Assembly: GCA_965215615.1 (NCBI GenBank)
Contig: OZ244068.1
Location: 744,001 to 808,000, forward strand
Source: CBDATA01 sp965215615
GTDB lineage: Bacteria > Acidobacteriota > Vicinamibacteria > Marinacidobacterales > Marinacidobacteraceae
Direction: 5' to 3'
Length of the DNA stretch: 64,000 bases
The translations under genes and the position numbers were made by a program. Shown here in pieces: positions 27,566 through 35,379 of the stretch; the first letter of the stretch is position 1; every line of letters begins with the position of its first letter. The notes under the pieces are model-generated. The model ran no database searches, had not been told where the DNA came from, and worked only from the letters and a program-made list of their open reading frames with translations.

Positions 27566-27641
27566 GGCGGCGTAGCCAAGTGGCCAAGGCGGAGGTCTGC
27601 AAAACCTCTATTCGGCGGTTCGAATCCGCCCGCCGCCTCCA
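27566..27641 (+). tRNA. tRNA-Cys (anticodon GCA)
   Basis: The acceptor arms GGCGGCG and CGCCGCC pair. The anticodon loop CTGCAAA gives GCA, and the T loop is TTCGAAT. The discriminator T is the identity base for Cys, and it is followed by an encoded CCA, unlike the two neighbouring tRNAs. Confidence 0.95.
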
Positions 27642-27682
27642 GCTTCCGGAGGGGTCGGCCTGCACGATCCGGAAGAGAGCTT

Positions 27683-27765
27683 GCCGGGATGGCGAAACGG
27701 CAGACGCGGGAGGCTTAAAACCTCCAGCCCCTTCGGGCGTGCGGGTTCGAGTCCCGCTCCCGGCA
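27683..27765 (+). tRNA. tRNA-Leu (anticodon TAA)
   Basis: Class II tRNA with a long variable arm closed by CCCC-TTC-GGG. Acceptor arms GCCGGGA and TCCCGGC pair with one mismatch-free helix, the anticodon loop CTTAAAA gives TAA, and the discriminator is A. CCA is not encoded. Confidence 0.95.
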
Positions 27766-27833
27766 GCGATCCACGGAGGGCCGGTACGTGCAGGTGGGCG
27801 CGCCTGCCGTCCTGAACGCACGATGGCCGTCGC

Positions 27834-29303
27834 GTGATCCGGCTGCTCGTCCTGACCCATCGCTATCTGGGCATGGCCCTCGGGATGCTGATCTCCCTCT
27901 GGTGTCTTTCGGGCTTCGTGATGATGTACGAGCCCTACCCGGAACTCCACGACCGGGAACGCCTCGCCGGAATGGAGCCCTTGCGCTTCGAGGCGTGCTG
28001 TCGGCTGCCCGCCGATTTCGGGGACGGTTTCGGGGATGGGGAGACGGGGGAACTGGATGGGTTCCGGCTGGAAATGATGGGGGGAACTCCCGTTCTCCGC
28101 CTGCTGGCGGGCGAGAGCCAGCACGTCTTCGACCTGCGGGACGGCGTGCTCCTGGGCCGGTTGCGTCCGGCCGACGCACGGTCCGTTGCGGCCACGGTCG
28201 CGCGGGCTCGCGGTTGGCAGGGAACTCCGAGGTGGATCGGAGCGGTCGAACGCGACCAGTGGACGGTCTATCCCGGCTACGATCCTCATCGTCCCCTGTT
28301 CCACTTCGCGATGGACGATCCCGCCGGCACGGAACTCTACGTTTCCAGCACCACGGGAGAACTCGTTCAGGTGACCACTTTCCGGCAGCGGTTCTGGAAC
28401 CGGATGGGCGCAGTGGTCCACTGGATCTATCCGACGGTTCTGCGTCAGCACACCGGCATCTGGCGGAAATTCGTGATCGGGCTGACCGTTCTGAGCCTGT
28501 TCCTCGCCTCGATCGGCATCTACATCGGGATTCGGCAGTTCCGGTTCCGACAGGACGGCCGCCGTTCGCCGCACCGCGGATGGGGGTTGTGGCATCACTA
28601 CACCGGCCTCGTCTTCGGCCTCCTGACCCTGATCTGGCTGTTCAGCGGCCTCTTCTCCTTCAATCCGCTCGGAGTTCTCGCCGGCCGTTCCTTCCATGCC
28701 GAGGAGCAGCGGCTGCGGGGCGGCGCGGTGCGCTTCGAGGATGCGAGGGAGTTCGTGAGAGCGATTCCGGCGAACCGGATCGCGGAGTCCACCGTGCGTA
28801 TCGAGGCGGCGATGACCTTGGGGCAACTCCACGCGGTCGCATCGGACAGGGAGGGACGGCGAATACGCCACGCCGTCCCGCTGCGTCCGGAACCCCTGTC
28901 CGAGAGCTTCTTCGCACGGGCGGCGAGCATCCTGCGGCCGGATGCAGCGGCCACGGAAGCGGGCTGGTTGACCGAGGGCGATGCCTACTACTACAGCTAC
29001 CACGAACAGCGCCGTTTCCCGGTGTTCCGGATCCGGTACGAGGACGGCGAGAGGTTCTATCTCGACAGCGTCACCGGAGCGGTCGCCCACGCAGTGGACC
29101 GCAAGCAGCAGGGGTTGCGCTGGGTTTTCGAAGGCCTCCACCGGGGAGATGTTTCGGCTCTGACGCGAAGCCGGCCGTTTCGGGATTTGATGATGTGGCC
29201 GTTGTTGCTCGGCGTGACCGCCTGTGCCTTGACGGGTACCTGGATGGGATGTCGCCGGGCATTCCGCCTGGCCGGGGGACGGATTCCTCGCGGAAGCCCG
29301 TAG
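27834..29303 (+). CDS. PepSY-associated membrane protein
   Basis: The 489-residue inner-membrane protein has about four hydrophobic helices: residues 10-32, 215-238, 258-282 and 465-485. Two large periplasmic regions contain PepSY-like repeats (TELYVSSTTGELV and RFYLDSVTGAVAH). The His-bearing patterns THRYLGMALG, HWIYPTVLRQH and LWHHYTGLVFG are typical of the PepSY_TM family, some members of which take part in metal or siderophore reduction. The function here is not determined by context. The GTG start lies 69 bp after tRNA-Leu. Confidence 0.8.
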   Translation: MIRLLVLTHRYLGMALGMLISLWCLSGFVMMYEPYPELHDRERLAGMEPLRFEACCRLPADFGDGFGDGETGELDGFRLEMMGGTPVLRLLAGESQHVFDLRDGVLLGRLRPADARSVAATVARARGWQGTPRWIGAVERDQWTVYPGYDPHRPLFHFAMDDPAGTELYVSSTTGELVQVTTFRQRFWNRMGAVVHWIYPTVLRQHTGIWRKFVIGLTVLSLFLASIGIYIGIRQFRFRQDGRRSPHRGWGLWHHYTGLVFGLLTLIWLFSGLFSFNPLGVLAGRSFHAEEQRLRGGAVRFEDAREFVRAIPANRIAESTVRIEAAMTLGQLHAVASDREGRRIRHAVPLRPEPLSESFFARAASILRPDAAATEAGWLTEGDAYYYSYHEQRRFPVFRIRYEDGERFYLDSVTGAVAHAVDRKQQGLRWVFEGLHRGDVSALTRSRPFRDLMMWPLLLGVTACALTGTWMGCRRAFRLAGGRIPRGSP

Positions 29304-29317
29304 TACACTCGGGGCGA

Positions 29318-29512
29318 ATCCCGGCGGGTATTTCAAGACGGTTTTCCGGCTTATGGAACCGAAAGGGAGTCCCCGCTGACCGGCGGGATGCGCAGGACCC
29401 TCCCGAACGCTCCGGCGTTCGCGGAGCGGGAAGCCCGAGCCGGACACGAGACACCCACCTACAACTCAAGTAGGACGGAAATCCGCAGCCTCGCCGGGTT
29501 CGCCAGGCGGGT
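29318..29512 (+). ncRNA. ssrS: Probable 6S RNA
   Basis: The 219-bp gap between two genes holds a structured RNA ending in a terminator. The ends form a closing helix: CCCGGCGGG and TATTTC near 29320-29334 pair with GAAAT and CTCGCCGGG near 29479-29499. The 3' half contains GGGAAGCC, then GACACCCACCTACAA and AAGTAGG, resembling the 6S pattern of GAAGCC, ACA(N)TCACCTT and AAGG seen in E. coli. A central hairpin GAACGC/GCGTTC fits the 6S rod. 6S RNA binds sigma-70 RNA polymerase. The 5' end is approximate; TACACT at 29304-29309 may be its -10. Confidence 0.6.
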
Positions 29513-29518
29513 TTTTTC
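29490..29518 (+). terminator. Rho-independent terminator of the 6S RNA candidate
   Basis: Stem CCTCGCC/GGCGGG with a bulged GC-rich loop is followed by six T (29513-29518). The opposite strand lacks a T run, so it serves plus-strand transcription and ends 4 nt before the convergent gene's stop. Confidence 0.75.
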
Positions 29519-29522
29519 GGGT

Positions 29523-30644
29523 TCAGGCGAGCGCTGCTTCGAGGTCCGCGAGGATGTCCTCGGCGTTTTCGAGACCCACCGACATCCGGATCAGGTCGCG
29601 TGGTGTCTTCGTCTCTGGTCCTTCCACGAGGGCGCGGTGTTCGATGAGTGTCTCCACGCCGCCGAGACTGGTGGCGCGGATCAGCAACCGGACCCGCGAG
29701 AGTGTCCGGCGCGCTTTCTCTTCGCCGCCCCGGACCCGGAAAGAGAGCATCGCTCCGGCACCCTCCGACTGGCTTTCGTGGATTTCCCGTCCGGGGCCCG
29801 CCGGAAGGCCCGGATAGAAGACATGGGTCACTGCCGGGTGCTGGTCGAGAAAGCGGGCCACTCGCGCTGCGTTTTCCGACTGGGCGCGGATGCGAAGCGG
29901 GAGCGTCTTGATCCCCCGCCGCAGCAGCCAGCAATCGAAAGGGGAGGGGACCGCTCCCGCGTCGTTCTGGATCTCGCGGAGTCGTTCGGCGGTGGTGCCC
30001 TCTTTTTTGAGGATGACCGCGCCGCCGGTGACATCGCTGTGGCCTCCGAAATACTTGGTCGTGGCGTGGACCACGATATCGGCACCGTGCTCCAGCGGCC
30101 GTTGGAGGATCGGTGTCATCCAGGTGTTGTCCACCGCGAGGAGCGCGCCCGCCGCCCGCGCCTCTTCCGCCACCCGGGCGATCGGCGAAATGCGGAGCAG
30201 CGGGTTCGAGGGTGTTTCGAGGAGCGCGAGAGCCGGCCGGCTCGCGAACGCCTTGCCACGGTCTTCCGGATCGAGGAAGTCGGTGAACCGCGTCCGGAGG
30301 CCCCAACGTGCGAGCGGGCCACGGAGGAGGTGGGTGGTTCCGTGGTAGGCATCGCCGGGAGCAAGCACCAGGTCACCCGGTTCGAGGGTCAGAAAGAGCG
30401 CATGAAGCGCGGCGAGTCCCGATGCGAACGAGCAGCACGCGGCTCCGCCTTCGAGGTCGGCGAGCACCGCTTCGAGCGCGCTTCGGTCCGGGTTGCCGCT
30501 GCGGCTGTAGAGAAATTCCGAGCGGAGCTTCCCTTGTTCGTCGCGCTCGAAGGTGGTGGACAGGTGGATGGGAGGCGCGACCGCTCCCGTCGCGCTCCGC
30601 GGTCCGCCGTGGATGCTCCGCGTCTCGATCCGGTGGGTCGCCAT
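29523..30644 (-). CDS. Cys/Met metabolism PLP enzyme (cystathionine gamma-synthase or gamma-lyase)
   Basis: This 373-residue fold-type I PLP enzyme belongs to the trans-sulfuration family. Key features are YSRSGNPDRSALE, the PLP-phosphate loop SFASGLAALHA, VDNTWMTP with the ring-stacking Asp, and the Schiff-base Lys in HATTKYFGGHSDVTGG. Family members make or cleave cystathionine, or handle homocysteine and methionine; the subtype cannot be fixed by eye. I chose the ATG at 30644 (MATHRIETRSIHGG) because the next in-frame start, 27 residues upstream, adds a non-conserved tail. The gene is divergent from the ECF sigma factor. Confidence 0.88.
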   Translation of the reverse strand: MATHRIETRSIHGGPRSATGAVAPPIHLSTTFERDEQGKLRSEFLYSRSGNPDRSALEAVLADLEGGAACCSFASGLAALHALFLTLEPGDLVLAPGDAYHGTTHLLRGPLARWGLRTRFTDFLDPEDRGKAFASRPALALLETPSNPLLRISPIARVAEEARAAGALLAVDNTWMTPILQRPLEHGADIVVHATTKYFGGHSDVTGGAVILKKEGTTAERLREIQNDAGAVPSPFDCWLLRRGIKTLPLRIRAQSENAARVARFLDQHPAVTHVFYPGLPAGPGREIHESQSEGAGAMLSFRVRGGEEKARRTLSRVRLLIRATSLGGVETLIEHRALVEGPETKTPRDLIRMSVGLENAEDILADLEAALA

Positions 30645-30658
30645 GCCCGCATCGTACG

Positions 30659-30689
30659 GGAAAACAAAACCGGCTCCTCGCAGCGTCTT
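30659..30689 (+). promoter_or_regulatory. Possible ECF-type autoregulatory promoter
   Basis: GGAAAAC (30659-30665) resembles the ECF -35 GGAAC, and CGTCTT (30684-30689) resembles the ECF -10 CGTC. The 18-base spacing is slightly long. It lies just before the sigma gene, where autoregulation is common. Confidence 0.3.
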
Positions 30690-30703
30690 GCTTCCGAGGT
30701 GGG

Positions 30704-31306
30704 ATGCATGGGGGGGTCTTGCCACCCTTGACCCGCTTCGCTCCCCCGAAGGAGACCCCGATTCGTGACCGAGCCGCCGAAGATCGCGAAGAGCGGGAGC
30801 TTCTCGCCCGTTTTCGCGAAGCCGGGGACGAGGCGGCTTTCGAGGAGCTGGTGCGACGCACCGAGAGCCGGGTCCGCGCGGTGGCGCTCACCATCCTTCG
30901 CGATCCGACGGCCGCCGAGGATGCAGCCCAGGAAGCCTTCCTGCGCGTCTTTCGTCGGGCTGCCGACTTCCGTGGCGAGGGGCCGGTGGGTGCCTGGGTC
31001 TGCCGGATCGCGGTGCGCGCCGCCCAGGACGCTGTCCGGAGCGTGTCCCGTCGCGAGCGGCTCTTGCGGCTTTTCGGCCGGGACGCGCCGGAATCCGAGG
31101 ACCGGTTGCGCGAGCGGGCGGACCTCGCCCGGGCGATGCGTGCGCTTCCGGACGAAGAGAGCGAAGCCTTCGTGCTCAAGGTGGTGGCGGGGATGACCTA
31201 TCGCGAAATCGCCGCGGCGGCCGGCGTGCCGATCGGCACCGTCCAGTCGCGGATCTACCGGGCGAGGCGTCGCCTGCTCCCCCTGGTCACCGGAAAGACG
31301 CGATGA
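30704..31306 (+). CDS. ECF (sigma-70 family, RpoE-like) sigma factor
   Basis: The 200-residue protein has only regions 2 and 4. Region 2 reads FEELVRRTESRVRAVALTILRDPTAAEDAAQEAFLRVFRR (here split: the DAAQEAFLRVF segment is the core-binding signature). Region 4 contains LPDEESEAFVLKVVAGMTYREIAAAAGVPIG, a helix-turn-helix ending in TVQSRIYRARRRL. GAGGTGGG just before the ATG at 30704 supports this start. The anti-sigma factor overlaps by 4 nt, and the pump genes downstream are the likely regulon. Confidence 0.9.
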   Translation: MHGGVLPPLTRFAPPKETPIRDRAAEDREERELLARFREAGDEAAFEELVRRTESRVRAVALTILRDPTAAEDAAQEAFLRVFRRAADFRGEGPVGAWVCRIAVRAAQDAVRSVSRRERLLRLFGRDAPESEDRLRERADLARAMRALPDEESEAFVLKVVAGMTYREIAAAAGVPIGTVQSRIYRARRRLLPLVTGKTR

Positions 31307-31761
31307 AGACGGCGGATTCCGAAACGCTCTCGGCGTTTGTCGATGGTGAGTTGGGGCAGGATGAGGTGCGGGAGCGGCTCGATACGGATCCGGATGGGAT
31401 GACGGCAGCGGCCCGGCTCGGAGCGGTGGATGACCTGGTGCGGATCCGGTGCGAGCCCGACCCCGGCTTCGTGATCCGGCACCGATACCGCCGGGAAGCG
31501 CTCTCGTCGGTTTCCGGCTGGACGTTCCGCGAGCTGGGATTCCGCCTGACGGTGGCCACCCTCTTCGCCCTGGCGCTCGCCCTGCTCTTCGCTCTTCCCG
31601 GGCGGGAGAGGAGCGAGCCTCCGATCACCGCCTTCGAATCCGAGGCTTTTGCCCCTCCGGCACTCCCCGGATTCGATCCGGATGCAGTGGAGCCGGTGCT
31701 CCGGATCGTGATGGGGGGAGCGCCGGGAGACCTCCCGGGAGGCATCGACGATGACCGCTGA
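31303..31761 (+). CDS. Anti-sigma factor (single-span membrane protein)
   Basis: The 152-residue protein begins ETLSAFVDGELGQDE, the typical opening of anti-sigma factors. One hydrophobic helix, about residues 84-103, would put the C-terminal half in the periplasm. There is no HxxxCxxC zinc motif, so it is a non-zinc type. Position after the ECF gene with ATGA overlap is the main support for its role: it should hold the sigma factor at the membrane until an envelope signal arrives. Confidence 0.8.
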   Translation: MKTADSETLSAFVDGELGQDEVRERLDTDPDGMTAAARLGAVDDLVRIRCEPDPGFVIRHRYRREALSSVSGWTFRELGFRLTVATLFALALALLFALPGRERSEPPITAFESEAFAPPALPGFDPDAVEPVLRIVMGGAPGDLPGGIDDDR

Positions 31762-32194
31762 TCCCGTGGCCCGAAGCAACCGTCGCTGGCGTCGCGTCTG
31801 TCTCCTGCTCCTGCTGTTGCTGGGACTTTGCGGCGGCTTCGTTATGGGCCGCATGGTGCCCGGCGGAGGGTTCGGCGGAGCGGGCCGCCCCGAGAGTGAC
31901 GGGGGGCGCTGGATGAGTCGGCTTGCCAGCGATCTCGACCTGAGCGAAGAGCAAAAAGCGAAACTTCACGTGATCGTGCAGACGAACCGCTCCGAAGCGA
32001 GCGCCTTCCGGGAGGAATCTCTCGGACGCTACCGCGAGCTTCGCCGCCGTTTCCGCGGCCAGATTCGCGAAATTCTCGACGACCGGCAACGGGAGAGATT
32101 CGATGCGATGATTCGGGATGCCGACCGCCGTCGTCACGGCCGGAATGGTTCGGCTTCAGGTTCTTCGGGTTCTTCAAGGGGATGGAAACCATGA
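31751..32194 (+). CDS. Spy/CpxP-like periplasmic protein
   Basis: This 147-residue protein has an N-terminal membrane anchor or signal (residues 17-36, Leu-rich) and then a helical domain. That domain opens with LDLSEEQKAKLHVIVQ and repeats FREILDDRQRERFDAMI. The LxxEQ pattern is typical of Spy/CpxP/LTXXQ-type periplasmic chaperones and metal-responsive sensors. Its gene overlaps the anti-sigma gene by 11 nt and the pump gene by 4 nt, so it may feed envelope or metal signals to the anti-sigma factor. Confidence 0.75.
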   Translation: MTADPVARSNRRWRRVCLLLLLLLGLCGGFVMGRMVPGGGFGGAGRPESDGGRWMSRLASDLDLSEEQKAKLHVIVQTNRSEASAFREESLGRYRELRRRFRGQIREILDDRQRERFDAMIRDADRRRHGRNGSASGSSGSSRGWKP

Positions 32195-35100
32195 CGGGAG
32201 ATACAGGCCCGGTCCGGGTAGAACGCCCGCCGGCATCCGGGAGGCGCAGCCCGCTCGCCCGTTTCGCGGTGGATCGCCGGGTGACGGTCAGCATGATCGC
32301 GATCGGGCTGGTGGTGCTCGGCTACGTGTCCCTCACCCGGCTGCCGCTCGAATTCCTGCCCTCGTTCGGTGCCAACAGTCTCTGGGTGGACGTGACCTAC
32401 GAGTCCAGCTCGCCGGAAGAGACCGAACGCCTCATCGTCCGCCCCCTCGAGGAAAGCCTCGGAACCATTCCGGGCATCACCGCGCTCAGCGCCTCCGCCC
32501 GCGCAAACGGCGGGAACGTGAGCCTCGAATTCGAGGAAACCGCCGACATGGACATGATGGTGGTGGAGGCGCGCGACCGGGTGGACCGGGTTCGCCACCT
32601 GCTGCCGGACGACGTGGAGAGGATCCGGATCCGGCGGTTCCAGAGCACCGACATCCCGATTCTCCGGTTCGTGGTCGGCGCTCCGTGGGATCGGGATCGT
32701 CTCTTCGCCTTCAGCGAGGACGTGGTCCAGCGGCGACTGGAACGGCTCGAGGGCGTGGCCAGCGTGGATGTGCGGGGAGTTCGCCGGCGCGAGCTCCAGG
32801 TGAGCCTCGATCCGCAGCGGATGGCGGCGCTCGGGGTGGATGTCCGCGAGGTGGCGATGGCGCTCTCCGAGGACAACGTCAACGTGTCGGGCGGGCCGAT
32901 CACCGAAGGGCCGCGCAAGTTGCTCGTGCGGACGGTGGGCGAGTTCCGCCGTCCCGAGGACATCCGCGAGACACCGATCGGGAGCGGCGGGCTCCGGGTT
33001 TCCGACGTGGCGGACGTGAAGTTCGACTATCCCACCCGCAACAGCTTCGACTTCCTGAACGGCGAGGAATCGGTCACCTTCAGCATCTTCAAGGCATCGA
33101 CCGCCAACGTGCTCGCGGTGGCGGATGCGGTGAAGGCGGAAATCGAGGCGATCGGCGCGGTTCCGCGCCACGAGGGGATGGCGGTTCGCTACATCCTGGA
33201 TTCTTCGGTGGACGTCCGGGGCGGGTTGTCGCAGCTCACCTTCGCCGGCCTGCTCGGCGGCGGGCTCGCCGCGCTCATCATGCTGGCGTTCCTCCAGAAG
33301 CTCCGAACCACCGCTCTCGTCGGAATCGCGATCCCGCTCTCGATCATCACGACGTTCGTCATCATCTATATCTCCCGCGAGGTCGGGTTCGTTTCCACCA
33401 CGCTCAACGTGATGAGCCTTTTCGGCCTCATGGTGGCGGTGGGGATGCTGGCGGATCCGGCGATCGTGGTCATAGATGCCATCTCCCGCCATTTCACCGA
33501 GCACGAAGCCACTGCCCGCGAGGCAGCCATCCACGGCGCTTCCGAGGTCACGATGCCCATCATCGCGGGGGCCGCCACCACCATGTGCGTCTTCGTGCCG
33601 CTCATCTTCCTCGGCTCCACGCTTGGCGGTTTCTTCCGTCTGTTCACCGACTTCGGGTTCACGTTGAGCGTGGTGATCGTGGCGTCGCTGCTCGTTGCGC
33701 TGACCGTGGTGCCGATGGCCGCCGGAGTGGTGCTGAAGAACGAACGGCGGGCGTACTCGCCCACCATGCGGCTCCTCCAGCGCTATCACGGGAAGATCAT
33801 CCGCGCGACGCTTCGCCGCCGGATGATCTCGCTCATGGTGGCGTTCTCGCTCATGGGGCTCGCCTTCTGGCTGTATCAGGGCATCGAGCGGTCCGGATTC
33901 ACCAGCACGCCGGAGCGCGAGGTGACGATCAACGTGGACGTCCCGCGCAACTACTCGCTCGAAGAAACCCGGACGGTCATGGAAGATGTGGCCGCCCGGC
34001 TCGATTCGCGCCGCGAAGAGCTCGAGATCGCCGACATCCTCCATGAGTACGGCCGCAGCGGGGGACGCTCGCGGGGTGGGTTCGGCGGAGGTGGCCGCCG
34101 GTTCGAGCTCTACTTGAAGGACGAGGCCGAGTCCAGCCGAACCGTACGGGACATCACCGACGAGATCCGCGGGATGCTTCCGGTGGTTCCGGGAGTGAGC
34201 TTCCGGATCGCCCAGAGCCGGGGGCGGGGGCCAGGTCGTGGCACCGGGATCAACATGGACCTCAAGGGCGACGACATGGCGGTGCTCGAGCTCGTTTCCG
34301 GGCGGGTGGTGGAGCGGCTGCGCCAGCTCCCGTTCGTGCGCGACGTGGACACCTCCCTCGAAAGTGGCTCGGAAGAGGTCCACGTCCGGGTGGACCCGGT
34401 GCGTGCGCTCCAGACGGGAGTCTCCACGAACGCGGTGGCCCAGAGCGTTCGCAGCGCCCTCACGTCCCGGCCGGTCGGCTACATCGAAAGCGACGAGCGC
34501 GAAGTGGACGTGGTGGTCCAGTACCCCGAATCCGAGCGCGAACGGATGACCCAGCTCGATTCGATGCCGGTCTTCGCCGCCGGGATGCAGACACCGGTGG
34601 GTGCCATGGCGGACTTCGATCTGGCCCGCGGTGCCCGCGCCATCGAGCGCGAGGACCGGCGGCCCAAGCTGTCCATTTCGGCGAACACCTCCACTCCGGG
34701 CGCGTCCTTCCGGCTGATGGACCAGGTTCGCGAGGTGCTGGCCGACCTGCCCCTGCCCCCCGGCTACGAGTGGAGCTTCGACCGTTTCAGCCGGATGGGA
34801 CAGTCCGATTTCTCCGCTGCCGGGTTCGCTTTCGCGTTCGCGCTGCTCCTGATCTACCTCATCATGGTGGCCCTCTTCGAGAGCTTCCTGCACCCGGCGG
34901 TGATCATGTTCGCGGTGCCGTTCTCGTTCATCGGGGTGGGGCTCACGCTCAAGCTGACCGGCGAGACGCTCGGCAGCACCGCGATGCTCGGCCTGGTGCT
35001 GCTCGCCGGCATCGTGGTCAACAACGCGATCGTTCTCATCGCCCACGTGAATTCCCTCCGCCGGCGCGGGATGTCCCGCGACGAGGCGCTGGTGCTCGGC

Positions 35101-35370
35101 AGCGAACATCGCCTCCGGCCGGTGCTGATGACCGCGCTGACCACCTTCTGCGGCCTCTTGCCGCTGGCGGCTCCCTACTTCCTTCCGGGGGTGTTCGGGA
35201 CCGCCGATGGCCGCGCCGGGAACTGGGCCCCCATCGGACTGGTTCTCGCCGGAGGCCTCCCCACTTCCACGTTCCTGACCTTGCTGCTCGTCCCGACGAT
35301 CTACGCGGTGGCGGATGACTTCAAGAACCTTTTCTGGCCGTTCGCCGCCCAGACCGTGCCGGAGGACTAA
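32191..35370 (+). CDS. RND-family efflux pump, first copy
   Basis: The protein of about 1059 residues has the RND pattern: helix 1 near residue 30, a first periplasmic loop, helices 2-6 (about 345-540), a second loop, helices 8-12 (about 870-1055). The TM4 motif is GMLADPAIVV, with one Asp kept and Pro in place of the second Asp or Asn. I chose the ATG at 32191 because it overlaps the upstream stop (ATGA) and AAGGGG lies about 9 nt before it; an ATG at 32182 is too close to that site. Substrate is unknown. Confidence 0.92.
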   Translation: MTGDTGPVRVERPPASGRRSPLARFAVDRRVTVSMIAIGLVVLGYVSLTRLPLEFLPSFGANSLWVDVTYESSSPEETERLIVRPLEESLGTIPGITALSASARANGGNVSLEFEETADMDMMVVEARDRVDRVRHLLPDDVERIRIRRFQSTDIPILRFVVGAPWDRDRLFAFSEDVVQRRLERLEGVASVDVRGVRRRELQVSLDPQRMAALGVDVREVAMALSEDNVNVSGGPITEGPRKLLVRTVGEFRRPEDIRETPIGSGGLRVSDVADVKFDYPTRNSFDFLNGEESVTFSIFKASTANVLAVADAVKAEIEAIGAVPRHEGMAVRYILDSSVDVRGGLSQLTFAGLLGGGLAALIMLAFLQKLRTTALVGIAIPLSIITTFVIIYISREVGFVSTTLNVMSLFGLMVAVGMLADPAIVVIDAISRHFTEHEATAREAAIHGASEVTMPIIAGAATTMCVFVPLIFLGSTLGGFFRLFTDFGFTLSVVIVASLLVALTVVPMAAGVVLKNERRAYSPTMRLLQRYHGKIIRATLRRRMISLMVAFSLMGLAFWLYQGIERSGFTSTPEREVTINVDVPRNYSLEETRTVMEDVAARLDSRREELEIADILHEYGRSGGRSRGGFGGGGRRFELYLKDEAESSRTVRDITDEIRGMLPVVPGVSFRIAQSRGRGPGRGTGINMDLKGDDMAVLELVSGRVVERLRQLPFVRDVDTSLESGSEEVHVRVDPVRALQTGVSTNAVAQSVRSALTSRPVGYIESDEREVDVVVQYPESERERMTQLDSMPVFAAGMQTPVGAMADFDLARGARAIEREDRRPKLSISANTSTPGASFRLMDQVREVLADLPLPPGYEWSFDRFSRMGQSDFSAAGFAFAFALLLIYLIMVALFESFLHPAVIMFAVPFSFIGVGLTLKLTGETLGSTAMLGLVLLAGIVVNNAIVLIAHVNSLRRRGMSRDEALVLGSEHRLRPVLMTALTTFCGLLPLAAPYFLPGVFGTADGRAGNWAPIGLVLAGGLPTSTFLTLLLVPTIYAVADDFKNLFWPFAAQTVPED

Positions 35371-35379
35371 AGGCAACTG

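Noticed and set aside
30645..30725. Longer start for the trans-sulfuration enzyme at 30725
   Set aside because: It would add 27 residues without family similarity and overlap the ECF sigma gene start; the ATG at 30644 fits the family.
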